Origin: Comamonadaceae bacterium
Lineage (GTDB): Bacteria > Pseudomonadota > Gammaproteobacteria > Burkholderiales > Burkholderiaceae_C
Direction of reading: 5' to 3'
DNA length: 64,000 bases
NCBI GenBank assembly: GCA_947478725.1
Contig: CANJWZ010000002.1
Coordinates: 115,052 to 179,051 of the forward strand
Part shown: one piece after another, positions 53,549 through 62,796 of the stretch
How positions within the stretch are numbered: position 1 is the stretch's first letter
How the letters are laid out: each line of letters begins with the position of its first letter
Program-made: the position numbers and the translations under genes
The notes under the pieces: model-generated
Seen by the model: only the letters and a program-made list of their open reading frames with translations
Databases searched by the model: none
What the model was told of the DNA's origin: nothing

Positions 53549-54653
53549 TCAAACGCCTTGTTTGAGAGAAGCCTCAATGAACTGGTCCAAATCCCCGTCC
53601 AGCACCTTTTGGGTGGCCGAGGTTTCGTAGTTGGTGCGCAGGTCTTTGATGCGGCTGTTGTCCAGCACGTAGCTGCGGATCTGGTGGCCCCAGCCGACGT
53701 CGGTTTTGGTGTCTTCGAGTTTTTGCTGGGCTTCTTGTTGTTTGCGCAGCTCAAAGTCATACAGGCGTGAGCGCAAGCGCTTCCACGCCACGTCGCGGTT
53801 GCCGTGCTGGCTGCGGCCGTCCTGGCACTGCACCACGATGCCGGTGGGGATGTGCGTCAGGCGCACGGCAGAATCGGTTTTGTTGATGTGCTGTCCACCC
53901 GCGCCGCTGGCGCGAAAGGTGTCTACCCGAACGTCAGACGGGTTGATGTCAATTTCAATCGAGTCATCAATCTCAGGATAAACAAAAATCGAGGCAAACG
54001 AGGTGTGTCTTCCGCCGGAGGAGTCAAAAGGCGACTTGCGCACCAGGCGGTGTACACCGGTCTCGGTGCGCAGCAGGCCAAAAGCATATTCGCCTTCAAT
54101 TTTGATGGTGGCACCCTTGATGCCCGCGGTGTCGCCGGCGGTTTCGTCTTCAATCGTGGTTTTGAAACCCTTGCGCTCGGCATATTTGAGGTACTGGCGC
54201 AGCAGCATACTGGCCCAGTCGCAGGCCTCGGTGCCGCCAGCGCCTGATTGCACGTCCAAAAAACAGTTGAGCGGGTCGGCCGGGTTGTTGAACATCCGGC
54301 GAAACTCCATCTTTTCAACCTCTAGCGCGACTTTGGCGGCTTCAGCCTCGATAGACTGCATGCCCTGCTCGTCGCCCTCTTCTTTAGCCATGTCAAAAAG
54401 CTCGGCGTTGTCAGCCAGCTCAGACGTCAGCCGGTCAATGACTTGCACCACATCTTCGAGTGATTTTTTCTCTTTGCCAAGCTCTTGCGCACGCTTGGGG
54501 TTGTCCCAAACTTTCGGGTCTTCCAGGGCGGCGTTGACTTCGTTTAACTTGCGTTCTTTGGCAGGATAGTCAAAGATACCCCCTGAGCTCGTTGACACGC
54601 GTGCTCAGGTCTGCCAGCTGGTTACCAATGGCGTTGATGTTTTCTGCTTCCAT
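53549..54653 (-). CDS. prfB: Peptide chain release factor 2 (programmed +1 frameshift)
   Basis: Recognises UGA/UAA and releases the peptide. Translation starts at 54653 ([20 protein letters not shown]), reads 27 codons to CTT, and then shifts +1 at CTTTGA to continue with DYPAKER; the total is about 367 aa. The SPF tripeptide ([10 protein letters not shown]) and GGQ motif ([16 protein letters not shown]) are present. The in-frame UGA makes synthesis dependent on RF2 level. An uncorrected ORF call would start at 54598 and miss the true N-terminus. Confidence 0.96.
54570..54584 (-). promoter_or_regulatory. RF2 autoregulatory frameshift site
   Basis: On the minus strand AGG GGG TAT CTT TGA C: an internal Shine-Dalgarno-like AGGGGG 3 nt before the slippery CTT and the UGA stop, the classic arrangement. 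Confidence 0.96.
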
Positions 54654-54732
54654 GATGTCCTCAATCGGGTAGTTGCTTCAATCCACTGATTTTCTCATGG
54701 CCAGAGGCTGCCTGGATTTAAGGTGCTTCTAG

Positions 54733-54850
54733 CAATTTAGATTTTCAGGATGAAGTGCAAGACGCACCGAGCGCAGCAACCGCAATGCACTTCAGGTGCA
54801 TGAGGACTGCGAGCACCGCGCAACGCGGCAATTCGCCCGAAAAAACGAAT
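54733..54850. repeat. Candidate dispersed intergenic repeat
   Basis: A 118-bp block with internal hairpin GCACTTCAGGTGC and imperfect inverted ends (AATTTAGATTTTC versus GAAAAAACGAATTTAG). It resembles a family of roughly 100-bp repeats I recall from Comamonadaceae intergenic regions. It lies between prfB and the hydrolase gene. No second copy in the window. Confidence 0.45.
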
Positions 54851-55789
54851 TTAGAGAGGCCCCGTCAAAAAGTCCTCGATCAGCTTGGCAAGCGCTTCTG
54901 GCTGGTCATGGTGCAGCATATGACCGGCATCGGCAACCACGGCTACTTTGGCATCAGCAACCTGTTTGAGCCGCTCATGGTAGTCAGCCAAGGTGTAGCT
55001 GCCCTGGTGCCACTTTTGAAGTGAATCGTCTGATGCCTCAACCGCCAGCACGGGAGCGCTGATGCGCTGGTACAGCGCCAGCGTTTCCGGCACCTGGTAA
55101 ATGTTGGCATTGACGACTTTGTGCCCCGGCTCGCCCAGTATCTGCCACTTGCCTTCTGCGTTGGGGGCGGCCCAGTGGCTGGCCAGCCAATTGGCTTTGT
55201 CCTCGCTCAGGCGGGGGTTGGTTTTCATCAGTCTTCGAGCCACACCACCGACGTCTGCATAGGGTTTCAGATCAAGCTCACCTTTGTGCAGGCTTTTCAG
55301 CTCTTGCAACCATTTGGCGTAGCGGGTAGGGGCTTGGACGGGTTTTGTCGGAGCCATGCCAAAGCCCTCTAGGTTGACCAGCCGCCGGATGCGCTCTGGC
55401 TGCACGCCGGCATACGTCATGGCAACATTGCCGCCCATGCTGTGGCCGACCAGGTCAATTTTTTGGTCTTGCACGTAATGGTCCAGCAAAAAATCAAGGT
55501 CGGCCAGATAGTCTGGAAACCAGTAGTTGTCTTTAGCGCCCTCGGCCACCGATTTGGTCAAGCCAAAACCGCGCCAGTCGGGTGCAATGATGGTGCGGCC
55601 CGTCGCAAAAGCATCACTGAGGGCATCGACCATGAACTGGTAAGACGCGGCCACGTCCATCCAGCCATGAACCAACACCATCGGCGCCAGGGTGCTGGAG
55701 GGCTTGTCGCCCTGCCAGATGCGGACGTGGTAGCGGAGCCCGCGTATTGGGACAAACTCGCTGCGAGAAGTGCGTTTTTCTTTGTACAT
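54851..55789 (-). CDS. Alpha/beta hydrolase
   Basis: 312-aa alpha/beta hydrolase fold. Oxyanion strand LVHGWMDVAASY, nucleophile elbow GHSMGGN (Ser), catalytic Asp/Glu near VLAVEASDDSL and His in DAGHMLHHDQPEAL. It could be an esterase or epoxide/lactone hydrolase; the substrate is not readable. Its start is 7 bp from that of the divergent acyl-CoA synthetase, suggesting linked regulation and perhaps one function in fatty or acyl acid use. Confidence 0.88.
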   Translation of the reverse strand: MYKEKRTSRSEFVPIRGLRYHVRIWQGDKPSSTLAPMVLVHGWMDVAASYQFMVDALSDAFATGRTIIAPDWRGFGLTKSVAEGAKDNYWFPDYLADLDFLLDHYVQDQKIDLVGHSMGGNVAMTYAGVQPERIRRLVNLEGFGMAPTKPVQAPTRYAKWLQELKSLHKGELDLKPYADVGGVARRLMKTNPRLSEDKANWLASHWAAPNAEGKWQILGEPGHKVVNANIYQVPETLALYQRISAPVLAVEASDDSLQKWHQGSYTLADYHERLKQVADAKVAVVADAGHMLHHDQPEALAKLIEDFLTGPL

Positions 55790-55796
55790 TCTGTCA

Positions 55797-57575
55797 ATGA
55801 TAAAGAAACCGCAGACCCAACGCAGTCAAAACCGAGACAAGACCGTCGATCACTACGCCGGCTTGCACCAAAGCTTTGCCTGGCAGGTGCCCGAGTACTT
55901 CAATATCGCCGAGGTGTGTTGTCGTCGCTGGGCCCGGCCTGGCAGTGACAAACAAGACGCTGCCAAAAAAGTAGCTATTTACCCACATAAACAGGGCGCT
56001 GCAGCCGCTTCATATAGTTATTTTGAGCTTCAACAGGCCGCCGACGCCCTGAGCCATGTTCTCAAAGGCTTGGGCGTGCAGCGCGGCGACCGGGTGGCCA
56101 TTGTGATGCCCCAGCGCTTTGAAACCGCTGTGGCTTACATGGCTATTTTTCAGATGGGGGCGGTGGCCATGCCGCTGTCGATGCTGTTTGGGCCCGAGGC
56201 GCTGGAATACCGCTTGCAAGACAGCGCGGCGGTGGTCGCGATTGCCGACGACAGCAGCATGGCCAGTGTGCAACAGATACGCGCCGCCTGCCCTGCCCTG
56301 CGCACTGTCATTGGTGTTGCCAATGCACAGGCCGATGTTCAGTACGAGGCCGCCATTGCCCAGAAAAACGGCGCGTTCAGGGCCGTTAAAACCAAAGCCG
56401 AAGAAGCGGCCATATTGATCTACACCAGCGGCACCACCGGTCCGCCCAAAGGCGCCTTGCTGCCGCACCGGGCGCTGATTGGCAATTTGACAGGTTTTGT
56501 TTGCAGCCAGAACTGGTTTGGCTTTGATGGCAAAACCAATGCGGATTCAAAAGCGGTGTTTTGGTCGCCGGCCGATTGGGCTTGGACAGGCGGACTGATG
56601 GACGCGCTGCTGCCTACCCTTTACTTTGGCCGGCCCATCGTGGCCTTGAACACCCACAAAGATGGCCGCTTCAGCCCTGAATTGGCTTTCAGTTTGATGC
56701 AGCAGCATGGTGTGACGCACAGCTTTTTGTTCCCGACAGCGCTCAAGGCCATGATGAAAGCCTACCCGCAGCCGCGCCAGCATTTCAAGCTCAAACTCGA
56801 AGGCCTGATGAGCGCTGGCGAAGCAGTGGGCGATGCGGTGTTTGACTACTGCCGTGATGAGATGGGTGTGGTCGTCAACGAGATGTTCGGCCAGACCGAG
56901 ATCAACTACGTGGTGGGCAACTGCAACCGGTTTTGGCCAGCGCGTGCAGGCAGCATGGGCAAAGGCTATCCCGGCCATCGGGTGGCGGTGATTGACGACG
57001 ATGGCCATGAGTGCGCGACGGGCATACCGGGCGATGTGGCTGTCAACCGCTTTGACTTGCACGGCCGGCCCGACCCGATTTTCTTTTTGGGCTACTGGAA
57101 AAACGATGCGGCCACCCAAGCCAAATTCACTGGAAACTGGTGCCGCACTGGCGACCTGGCCACCCGCGATGCGGACGGCTATCTGTGGTACGTGGGCCGG
57201 GCCGACGATGTGTTCAAGGCAGCTGGCTACCGCATTGGGCCGGGTGAGATTGAAAACTGCCTGGTCAAACACCCGGCTGTGGCCAACGCTGCGGTGGTGC
57301 CCAAGCCTGACAAAGAGCGCGGCGCAGTTGTCAAAGCTTATGTGGTGCTTGCTCCTGATTTAGCAGCGGCTCGTGCACGTATTCAGTCGTCAAAAGCCGT
57401 TTTTGATGCCGAAATAAAGGCCCAATTGCAGCACCACGTCAGAAAAATGCTGGCGCCTTACGAGTACCCGAAGGACATTGAATTCATGGATGCCTTGCCG
57501 ATGACAACAACCGGCAAGGTGCAGAGGCGGGTGTTGCGCCTGCAAGAAGAAGAGCGCTTCAAACTTTCGTCATAA
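55797..57575 (+). CDS. AMP-dependent acyl-CoA synthetase
   Basis: 592-aa ANL-superfamily acid:CoA ligase. AMP motif YTSGTTGPPKGALLPHRA (about residues 214-231), A5 FGQTEINYVVG, A7 GYWKNDAATQAKF, A8 RTGDLATRDADGYLWYVGRADDVFK, and the C-terminal catalytic Lys in TTTGKVQRRVLR. Similar to medium-chain or acetate/benzoate-type synthetases; substrate unknown. The ATG at 55797 (MIKKPQTQRS) is chosen. A hairpin covers the stop codon. Confidence 0.92.
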   Translation: MIKKPQTQRSQNRDKTVDHYAGLHQSFAWQVPEYFNIAEVCCRRWARPGSDKQDAAKKVAIYPHKQGAAAASYSYFELQQAADALSHVLKGLGVQRGDRVAIVMPQRFETAVAYMAIFQMGAVAMPLSMLFGPEALEYRLQDSAAVVAIADDSSMASVQQIRAACPALRTVIGVANAQADVQYEAAIAQKNGAFRAVKTKAEEAAILIYTSGTTGPPKGALLPHRALIGNLTGFVCSQNWFGFDGKTNADSKAVFWSPADWAWTGGLMDALLPTLYFGRPIVALNTHKDGRFSPELAFSLMQQHGVTHSFLFPTALKAMMKAYPQPRQHFKLKLEGLMSAGEAVGDAVFDYCRDEMGVVVNEMFGQTEINYVVGNCNRFWPARAGSMGKGYPGHRVAVIDDDGHECATGIPGDVAVNRFDLHGRPDPIFFLGYWKNDAATQAKFTGNWCRTGDLATRDADGYLWYVGRADDVFKAAGYRIGPGEIENCLVKHPAVANAAVVPKPDKERGAVVKAYVVLAPDLAAARARIQSSKAVFDAEIKAQLQHHVRKMLAPYEYPKDIEFMDALPMTTTGKVQRRVLRLQEEERFKLSS

Positions 57576-57585
57576 AGCGCTCTTC
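57549..57585 (+). terminator. Hairpin across the acyl-CoA synthetase stop codon
   Basis: GAAGAGCGCTT (57549-57559) pairs exactly with AAGCGCTCTTC (57575-57585), enclosing the last codons and TAA. No immediate T run, so it may serve as a weak terminator or an mRNA-stabilising hairpin. Confidence 0.5.
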
Positions 57586-57911
57586 AGTCAGCGATTCTTT
57601 TTCAGCAGGGGCGCCGAGCTGGCTTTACCAGGCGGCAGAGCCTGTCCCCCGCAAGGGGAAAAGGTTCTACACGCAGTGAGAATCCGATAGGGGTGTGCCA
57701 ACTATCTAGATGCGACCTGTTCAGCCACGTAAATCTCGATCTGGCGGTTTTTATCGCGGCCCTGTGTGGTGCCGTTGTCTGCGACGGGTTCGCCTGCGAT
57801 ATCCGAACGTCAGGCGATGACGACAGCGGTTGTGGGCTGATTCTGGTCACGACAGCCGAAGGCTTTAAAATCACTTAGCCGTTCCACTCTTTTCAACATT
57901 CAGCAGCGCCC
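57586..57911. other. Intergenic region with an OmpA-domain remnant
   Basis: 326 bp before the aldo/keto reductase. It contains the small CCCCGCAAGGGG hairpin at 57644-57655 and the decayed gene fragment at 57702-57878. No intact gene. Confidence 0.5.
57702..57878 (-). pseudogene. OmpA/MotB-like C-terminal domain remnant
   Basis: The minus strand reads LSDFKAFGCRDQNQPTTAVV, then a TGA, then DIAGEPVADNGTTQGRDKNR and QIEIYVAEQVASR before TAG. The PVADNGTTQGRDKNRQIEIYV string is the end of an OmpA-like peptidoglycan-binding domain. The in-frame stop and missing upstream part show decay. Confidence 0.65.
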
Positions 57912-58976
57912 ATGAACAAAGTCCAACTCGGCCAAAGCGGCCTGCAGGTTACCCCCATTTGCCTGGGAACCATGACATTTGGGGAGCAGGTCAATGAGCA
58001 GACCGCCCACAGCATTCTTGACCGCGCCAGCGAGCGCGGCATCAACTTCATGGATACTGCCGAGATGTATTCGGTCCCCGCCAGGGCCGAGACCTTTGGC
58101 GCCACCGAAACCATTTTGGGCAACTGGTTTGCCAAGAACCCGTCTCAAAGGGCCAACTGGGTCGTGGCCAGCAAAGTGGCCGGCCCCTGGCGCGGCATGG
58201 CGTGGATAAGAAATGGCAGCCCTGACCTGACGGCAGCCGACATCGTGGGCGCATGCGACGCCAGCCTGAAGCGTCTGAAAACAGATGTGATCGACCTGTA
58301 CCAGATTCACTGGCCAGCGCGCAATGTGCCGACGTTTGGCATGCTGTACTTTGAGCCTGCCAAAGACAAGGTGGTGTCCAGCATTCATACCCAGTTGGAA
58401 GCGCTAAGCACACTGGTCAAGGCCGGCAAGATACGCGCGATTGGCCTGTCAAACGAAACGCCCTACGGCGTGCACGAGTTTGTGCGGCTGGCGGACCAGT
58501 ACGGCTTGCCCCGTGTTGCCACGCTGCAAAACCCGTACTGCCTGGTCAATCGCACCTATGAAAACGCCCTGGACGAAACCATGTACCGTCTCGGTGTGTC
58601 TCTGTTGGCGTATTCACCGCTGGCCTTTGGCCTTTTGACAGGCAAGTACGACAAGACCGGTACCGAAGGGCCAGACGCGCCACAGGAGGCGCGCCTGGGC
58701 AAGTTTGAGTCGGTGCGCAAACAGCGTTGGGGCCGGCCTGAAGCATTGACAGCGGCACGACGCTACAACGCCCTGGCAGCGGCCAACGGCATGACGCCGA
58801 CCCAAATGGCGCTGGCTTTTTGCTACACCAAATGGCAGGTGGCCAGCACCATCATTGGCGTCACGTCAGTGGCGCAGCTTGACCAGAACATCGACGCCTA
58901 CGGCACCACTCTCAGCGCTGACGTGCTGGCCGAGATTGACAAGATTCGCTGGGACATTCGCGACCCGGCACTGTAA
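57912..58976 (+). CDS. Aldo/keto reductase (Tas-like)
   Basis: 354-aa TIM-barrel NADP(H) reductase. The tetrad is visible: Asp and Tyr in MDTAEMYSVP, Lys in VVASKVAGPWR, His in YQIHWPAR. The N-terminus KVQLGQSGLQVTPICLGTMTFGEQV and the length match E. coli Tas. Physiological substrate unknown. Followed 30 nt later by plsY. Confidence 0.9.
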   Translation: MNKVQLGQSGLQVTPICLGTMTFGEQVNEQTAHSILDRASERGINFMDTAEMYSVPARAETFGATETILGNWFAKNPSQRANWVVASKVAGPWRGMAWIRNGSPDLTAADIVGACDASLKRLKTDVIDLYQIHWPARNVPTFGMLYFEPAKDKVVSSIHTQLEALSTLVKAGKIRAIGLSNETPYGVHEFVRLADQYGLPRVATLQNPYCLVNRTYENALDETMYRLGVSLLAYSPLAFGLLTGKYDKTGTEGPDAPQEARLGKFESVRKQRWGRPEALTAARRYNALAAANGMTPTQMALAFCYTKWQVASTIIGVTSVAQLDQNIDAYGTTLSADVLAEIDKIRWDIRDPAL

Positions 58977-59006
58977 GGTGCAGTTAACCAAAACACGGAG
59001 ATTTTT

Positions 59007-59645
59007 TTGGACCATCTGTACGCCTTGATGGCGGTGGTGCTAGCCTACCTGATGGGCTCGCTGTCGTTTGCCGTGATCGTCAGCCGCGTGATGGGCCTGA
59101 AAGACCCGCGCAGCTACGGCAGCAACAACCCCGGCGCCACCAACGTACTGCGCTCGGGCAGCAAGAAGGCTGCCATTGCCACGCTGCTGCTGGACGGCCT
59201 CAAGGGCTGGTTGCCCGTGGTGCTGGTCAAGTGGTTTGGTAAGGACTACGGACTGGATGATGGAGCGGTGGCAGGTACAGCTTTTGCGGCGTTTCTGGGC
59301 CATCTGTTCCCGGTTTTTTTCAAGTTCAAGGGCGGCAAAGGCGTCGCCACTGCAGCCGGTGCACTGCTGGGCATTGACTGGCTGCTGGGCCTGGCCACGC
59401 TGGCGACCTGGGTGATCGTGGCCTATTTCAGCAGGTATTCGTCTTTGGCGTCGATCGCCAGCGCAGTATGTGCGCCGCTGTTCTATATCCTCGGCGACAG
59501 AGCTGGGTGGTATGTTGATCGCGGCATATTACTCGCCATTTTCATGATCAGCATTCTGCTGGTCGTGCGCCACCGCGAGAACATCAACAAGCTGCTGTTG
59601 GGGAAAGAATCCAAATTGAGCTTTGGAAAATCTTCCGCCAAGTAG
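59007..59645 (+). CDS. plsY: Acyl-phosphate:glycerol-3-phosphate acyltransferase
   Basis: Integral membrane enzyme that acylates the sn-1 position of glycerol 3-phosphate from acyl-phosphate in phospholipid synthesis. 212 aa with five transmembrane helices and the three family motifs: GSLSFAVIVSRVMG, SNNPGATNVLRSGSKKAA, and HLFPVFFKFKGGKGVAT. It starts at a TTG (59007) with GGAG upstream; the later ATG at 59028 would cut into the first helix. Confidence 0.95.
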   Translation: MDHLYALMAVVLAYLMGSLSFAVIVSRVMGLKDPRSYGSNNPGATNVLRSGSKKAAIATLLLDGLKGWLPVVLVKWFGKDYGLDDGAVAGTAFAAFLGHLFPVFFKFKGGKGVATAAGALLGIDWLLGLATLATWVIVAYFSRYSSLASIASAVCAPLFYILGDRAGWYVDRGILLAIFMISILLVVRHRENINKLLLGKESKLSFGKSSAK

Positions 59646-59646
59646 T

Positions 59647-59757
59647 TCAGTATTTTTTGGTCAGCGTGAGCTGGTCGTTGTCACGCAGCATTTGGAAGCG
59701 GGTTAAAAAACTGTTGTCCAGCAGCAGCAGCGCAGAAACCGCAAGCGCAGCGGTCAT
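59647..59757 (-). CDS. Possible 36-aa membrane microprotein coupled to yajQ
   Basis: The yajQ stop overlaps an ATG (TGATG) that opens a 36-codon frame: [20 protein letters not shown] then FQMLRDNDQLTLTKKY. It has one short hydrophobic segment and a charged tail. It is too short for most gene callers. It could instead be the tail of a lost gene. Convergent with plsY. Confidence 0.4.
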   Translation of the reverse strand: MTAALAVSALLLLDNSFLTRFQMLRDNDQLTLTKKY

Positions 59758-60242
59758 CAGTCTCTGAAGTTGTTAAAGCTCAAAGGAAAGTCAGCGTTTT
59801 CAGCCCGGATCAAAGCCATGGCCGCCTGCAGATCGTCACGCTTGCCGCCGCTAACCCGGACTTTTTCTTCCTGGATCGCGCCTTGAACCTTGATTTTGCT
59901 GCCCTTGAGGAGTACCTGGATTTTCTTGGCTAACTCACTTTCAATGCCATTGCGCACCGTGTTGATCTGCTTGACCTTGTCACCGCCGATCTTGGTGGAT
60001 TTGCCGACATCGAGAAAGCGTGCGTCTACAGCCGCCTTGGTCAGCTTGTTGCGCAGGATATCGTTGATCTGGTCGAGCTGAAAGTCGCTGTCGCCGATCA
60101 GAATAATTTCCTTGTCCTTCAGCTCTATCGACGCTGAGGTGCCCTTGAAGTCAAAGCGCGTGCCAATTTCTTTAGCAGTGTTTTCAACCGCGTTTTTGAC
60201 CTTGACCAGGTCGGCTTCAAGCACAGTGTCAAAAGAAGGCAT
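59757..60242 (-). CDS. yajQ: YajQ family cyclic-di-GMP/nucleotide-binding protein
   Basis: 161-aa protein with two ferredoxin-like domains; homologues bind c-di-GMP or tRNA/ATP. Typical [35 protein letters not shown] and [33 protein letters not shown] end. Normal length. In the plsY-yajQ-murB block common to Comamonadaceae. Confidence 0.93.
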   Translation of the reverse strand: MPSFDTVLEADLVKVKNAVENTAKEIGTRFDFKGTSASIELKDKEIILIGDSDFQLDQINDILRNKLTKAAVDARFLDVGKSTKIGGDKVKQINTVRNGIESELAKKIQVLLKGSKIKVQGAIQEEKVRVSGGKRDDLQAAMALIRAENADFPLSFNNFRD

Positions 60243-60294
60243 GGTTTTGGCTTTTCAGGGGCTAACAAGTGAGGGGCAATGAGACAATCAGCAG

Positions 60295-61353
60295 ATGTTA
60301 GTCGAGAAAAACGTCCCCCTCCAGTCTTTTAATACCTTTGGCATTGTCGCCAAGGCTTTGACACTCGTTCGTCTTCAAGGTCTGGCGGACATCGATACCC
60401 TGTTGGCGGATGCCGCCCTGAAAACCGCACCCAAATTCATTTTGGGCGGCGGCAGCAACATTGTGCTGACGGGCGACGTCAAGCCGCTGGTGCTGAAAGT
60501 CGAGATCATGGGCAAACAGCTGGTCAGCCAGACCGCCAAAGCCTGGATTGTCGAGGCCGGCGCAGGCGAAAACTGGCACGACCTGGTGACCTGGACGCTT
60601 GAAAACGGCTACCCCGGCCTGGAAAACCTGGCGCTGATCCCCGGCAGCGTGGGCGCGTCACCGGTGCAAAACATTGGGGCTTACGGCGTAGAGCTGCAAG
60701 ACCGTTTTGAGTCGCTGGATGCGGTTGACATGACGACCGGTCAGCGCTTTACCCTGAATGCCGCACAGTGCGCTTTTGGCTACCGCGATTCAGTGTTCAA
60801 ACATCTGTCAAATCAGGGCTCCCAGCCGGGTTTTGGCCTGGCAGACAAGGCGCTGATCACCCATGTTCGCTTTGCCTTGCCCAAAAACTGGAAGCCGGTG
60901 CTGGGCTATGCCGACATCGAGAAAAAGCGCTTGCAAGCCGGCATGGACCATCCCACAGCCCAGCAAATTTATGACTGGGTCTGCGACATTCGGCGTGCCA
61001 AGCTGCCGGACTGGCGGGTCCTGGGCAACGCTGGCAGCTTTTTTAAAAACCCGACGGTCAGCGCCGAGCAATGCGCCGACATCATTGAGCGCGAGCCCAA
61101 AATCGTTCACTACGTGCTGGCCGATGGCTCGGTCAAACTGGCGGCAGGCTGGCTGATCGATGCCTGCGGGTGGAAGGGCAAACACATCGGTAACGCAGGC
61201 GTTTACGAGCGCCAGGCACTGGTGCTGGTCAACCGGGGCGGCCAGGCCAACCCAGTCACTGGCGGCGAAGTCATGACGCTGGCCAAGTCGATTCAAACCA
61301 GTGTTTACGAGCGCTTTGGCATCATGCTGGCGCATGAACCTGTGGTGGTATAG
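60295..61353 (+). CDS. murB: UDP-N-acetylenolpyruvoylglucosamine reductase
   Basis: FAD-dependent enzyme that reduces the enolpyruvyl group to make UDP-MurNAc for peptidoglycan. 352 aa, type I MurB like E. coli. FAD-site NTFGIVAKALTLVRL and LGGGSNIVLTG, GSVGASPVQNIGAYG, YRDSVFK and NAGSFFKNP (catalytic Ser), with catalytic Glu near the C-terminus. Divergent from yajQ. Confidence 0.95.
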   Translation: MLVEKNVPLQSFNTFGIVAKALTLVRLQGLADIDTLLADAALKTAPKFILGGGSNIVLTGDVKPLVLKVEIMGKQLVSQTAKAWIVEAGAGENWHDLVTWTLENGYPGLENLALIPGSVGASPVQNIGAYGVELQDRFESLDAVDMTTGQRFTLNAAQCAFGYRDSVFKHLSNQGSQPGFGLADKALITHVRFALPKNWKPVLGYADIEKKRLQAGMDHPTAQQIYDWVCDIRRAKLPDWRVLGNAGSFFKNPTVSAEQCADIIEREPKIVHYVLADGSVKLAAGWLIDACGWKGKHIGNAGVYERQALVLVNRGGQANPVTGGEVMTLAKSIQTSVYERFGIMLAHEPVVV

Positions 61354-61635
61354 CTGGCCGGTCCAGCGATTTGCCACATCATAAGTCGCCGCTGATAAAC
61401 CCCATAAACCCAGCGCCCATGCGGGTTAGCGGCGGGTTGAGTGGTCCAAAAATTGCAGGCTTTGAGGTCATATTGAATCCCAAGCTTGCAAATTTATGGC
61501 GCTGCACGAGACCACTCACCACACCAATATTGACCGGCCTTGGAATCGCCGAATAACCAGTCCAAGTTTTACGACGCACCCCCAAGGGGTCAATTCTGGG
61601 TGGAATTCAACAAGTGTACGAAGACAAGGGTAAAA
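61354..61635. other. 280-bp junction between murB and the AT-rich segment
   Basis: A minus-strand frame (61379-61585) could encode PVNIGVVSGLVQRHKFASLG and more, but I recognise no family. It marks the change to lower GC content. Confidence 0.3.
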
Positions 61636-62439
61636 CTACTGGTTCTTAAATATTGGTTTTCGTTTTTCAGCAAAGGCGCGGCGCCCCTCGTAATAATCTT
61701 CACTATCAAAGCAATCCTGCACCATGGAATTTATTAGCTCCTTGTTGCGACTATCTGGACTTTTTCGAAGTTCAATCAAAGCGCGTTTTACAGCAGCCAA
61801 TGTTCGCGGCGCGTTCTCAGACACCATTTCGGAAAAAATCTGCACAAATCCATCTAATTCACTCGCTGGCAAGACTTGCTTGACTAGGCCCATCTGGAGT
61901 GCCTCATTAGCATCGAAAATTCGGGCGCTATAAAACAGATCGGCCGTATTTGACACGCCAATAACTTCAGTAAACCGCTGAATACCATCAAAAGCGTAAC
62001 CTAAGCCAAGCCGACCGGCTGGCATACGGAATTTGGCATCGCTTGCACAAATTCTGATATCACAGTTCAGGGCTATCCCTAAACCGCCTCCCATACAAAT
62101 ACCTCGTACTTTGGCGATCGTGGGCTTTACGCAATCCAGCACTGCAGCGTAGCCGAGCTCAGTAGCCTCATTAAAACGATGACTGGAGCTACCTTCCCGT
62201 TCCTGCCCAAACTGAGCAATATCAGCCCCCGAAACAAAAGCCCTGTCGCCAGCACCGGAAAGGACAATCACCCTAACGGCAGGGTCGGCGACCAAAGCAT
62301 CAAGGGCACCAGGAAGCGCGCACCACATATCGTATGTGATGGCGTTAAATTTGCTCTGGTTGTCAAAAACAAGATGCCCCGTACTGCCCTCGACGTAATA
62401 ATTTAATTTACCCAAACTGGCCTCAAAAACGTTAGACAT
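61636..62439 (-). CDS. Enoyl-CoA hydratase/isomerase family protein
   Basis: 267-aa crotonase-fold protein. Oxyanion-hole segments FVSGADIAQFG and GICMGGGLGIALNCDIRICASDAKFRMPAGRLGLGYAFDG, with an expected C-terminal helical part. A substrate-binding acyl-CoA is likely; reaction (hydration, isomerisation, hydrolysis) not assigned. The start is 3 nt past the end of a decayed CaiB/BaiF gene, so the two were one operon. Codon use is AT-rich relative to the window. Confidence 0.88.
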   Translation of the reverse strand: MSNVFEASLGKLNYYVEGSTGHLVFDNQSKFNAITYDMWCALPGALDALVADPAVRVIVLSGAGDRAFVSGADIAQFGQEREGSSSHRFNEATELGYAAVLDCVKPTIAKVRGICMGGGLGIALNCDIRICASDAKFRMPAGRLGLGYAFDGIQRFTEVIGVSNTADLFYSARIFDANEALQMGLVKQVLPASELDGFVQIFSEMVSENAPRTLAAVKRALIELRKSPDSRNKELINSMVQDCFDSEDYYEGRRAFAEKRKPIFKNQ

Positions 62440-62442
62440 TTA

Positions 62443-62796
62443 TCAAATCACCTTAATTCTTGCGAGCTCATCTACCTGATCAGCTGAATAACCTGGCGCA
62501 CCTAGTACATCATGATTATCTTGACCTAGTCGTCGCTGTGAGAAACTGACGGCGCTAGGGGTTCGCGAAAGCTTGAACGGCTAACTCATTATTTAAAAAA
62601 TCTCGATCCTCCAGTCGCCCGATCACGTTACATAATGATAGATACCGAGGTTTCTCGACCCCCTAGGGCCCCTCATTTGGATCAATTCCCGCTGGCGACT
62701 CGACACGTATCACCTCTGCGTCAAAGTTGCTAGGAATCGTATACAGGTGGGGCCAGATCGAATGGGTATAAGGTCGAGAACCTTGAAATGCTTCAA
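62443..62796 (-). pseudogene. Decayed CaiB/BaiF family CoA-transferase
   Basis: Fragments in different frames: N-terminal KVLDLIPIRSGPTCIRFLA (near 62740-62790), then, after a frameshift, FDAEVIRVESPAGIDPNEGP, then a stretch YLSLCNVIGRLEDRDFLNNE, and a C-terminal LSRTPSAVSFSQRRLGQDNH then DVLGAPGYSADQVDELARIK ending at 62443. The family protein is about 400 aa; here only about 120 codons remain, so a large internal deletion has occurred. Confidence 0.7.
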
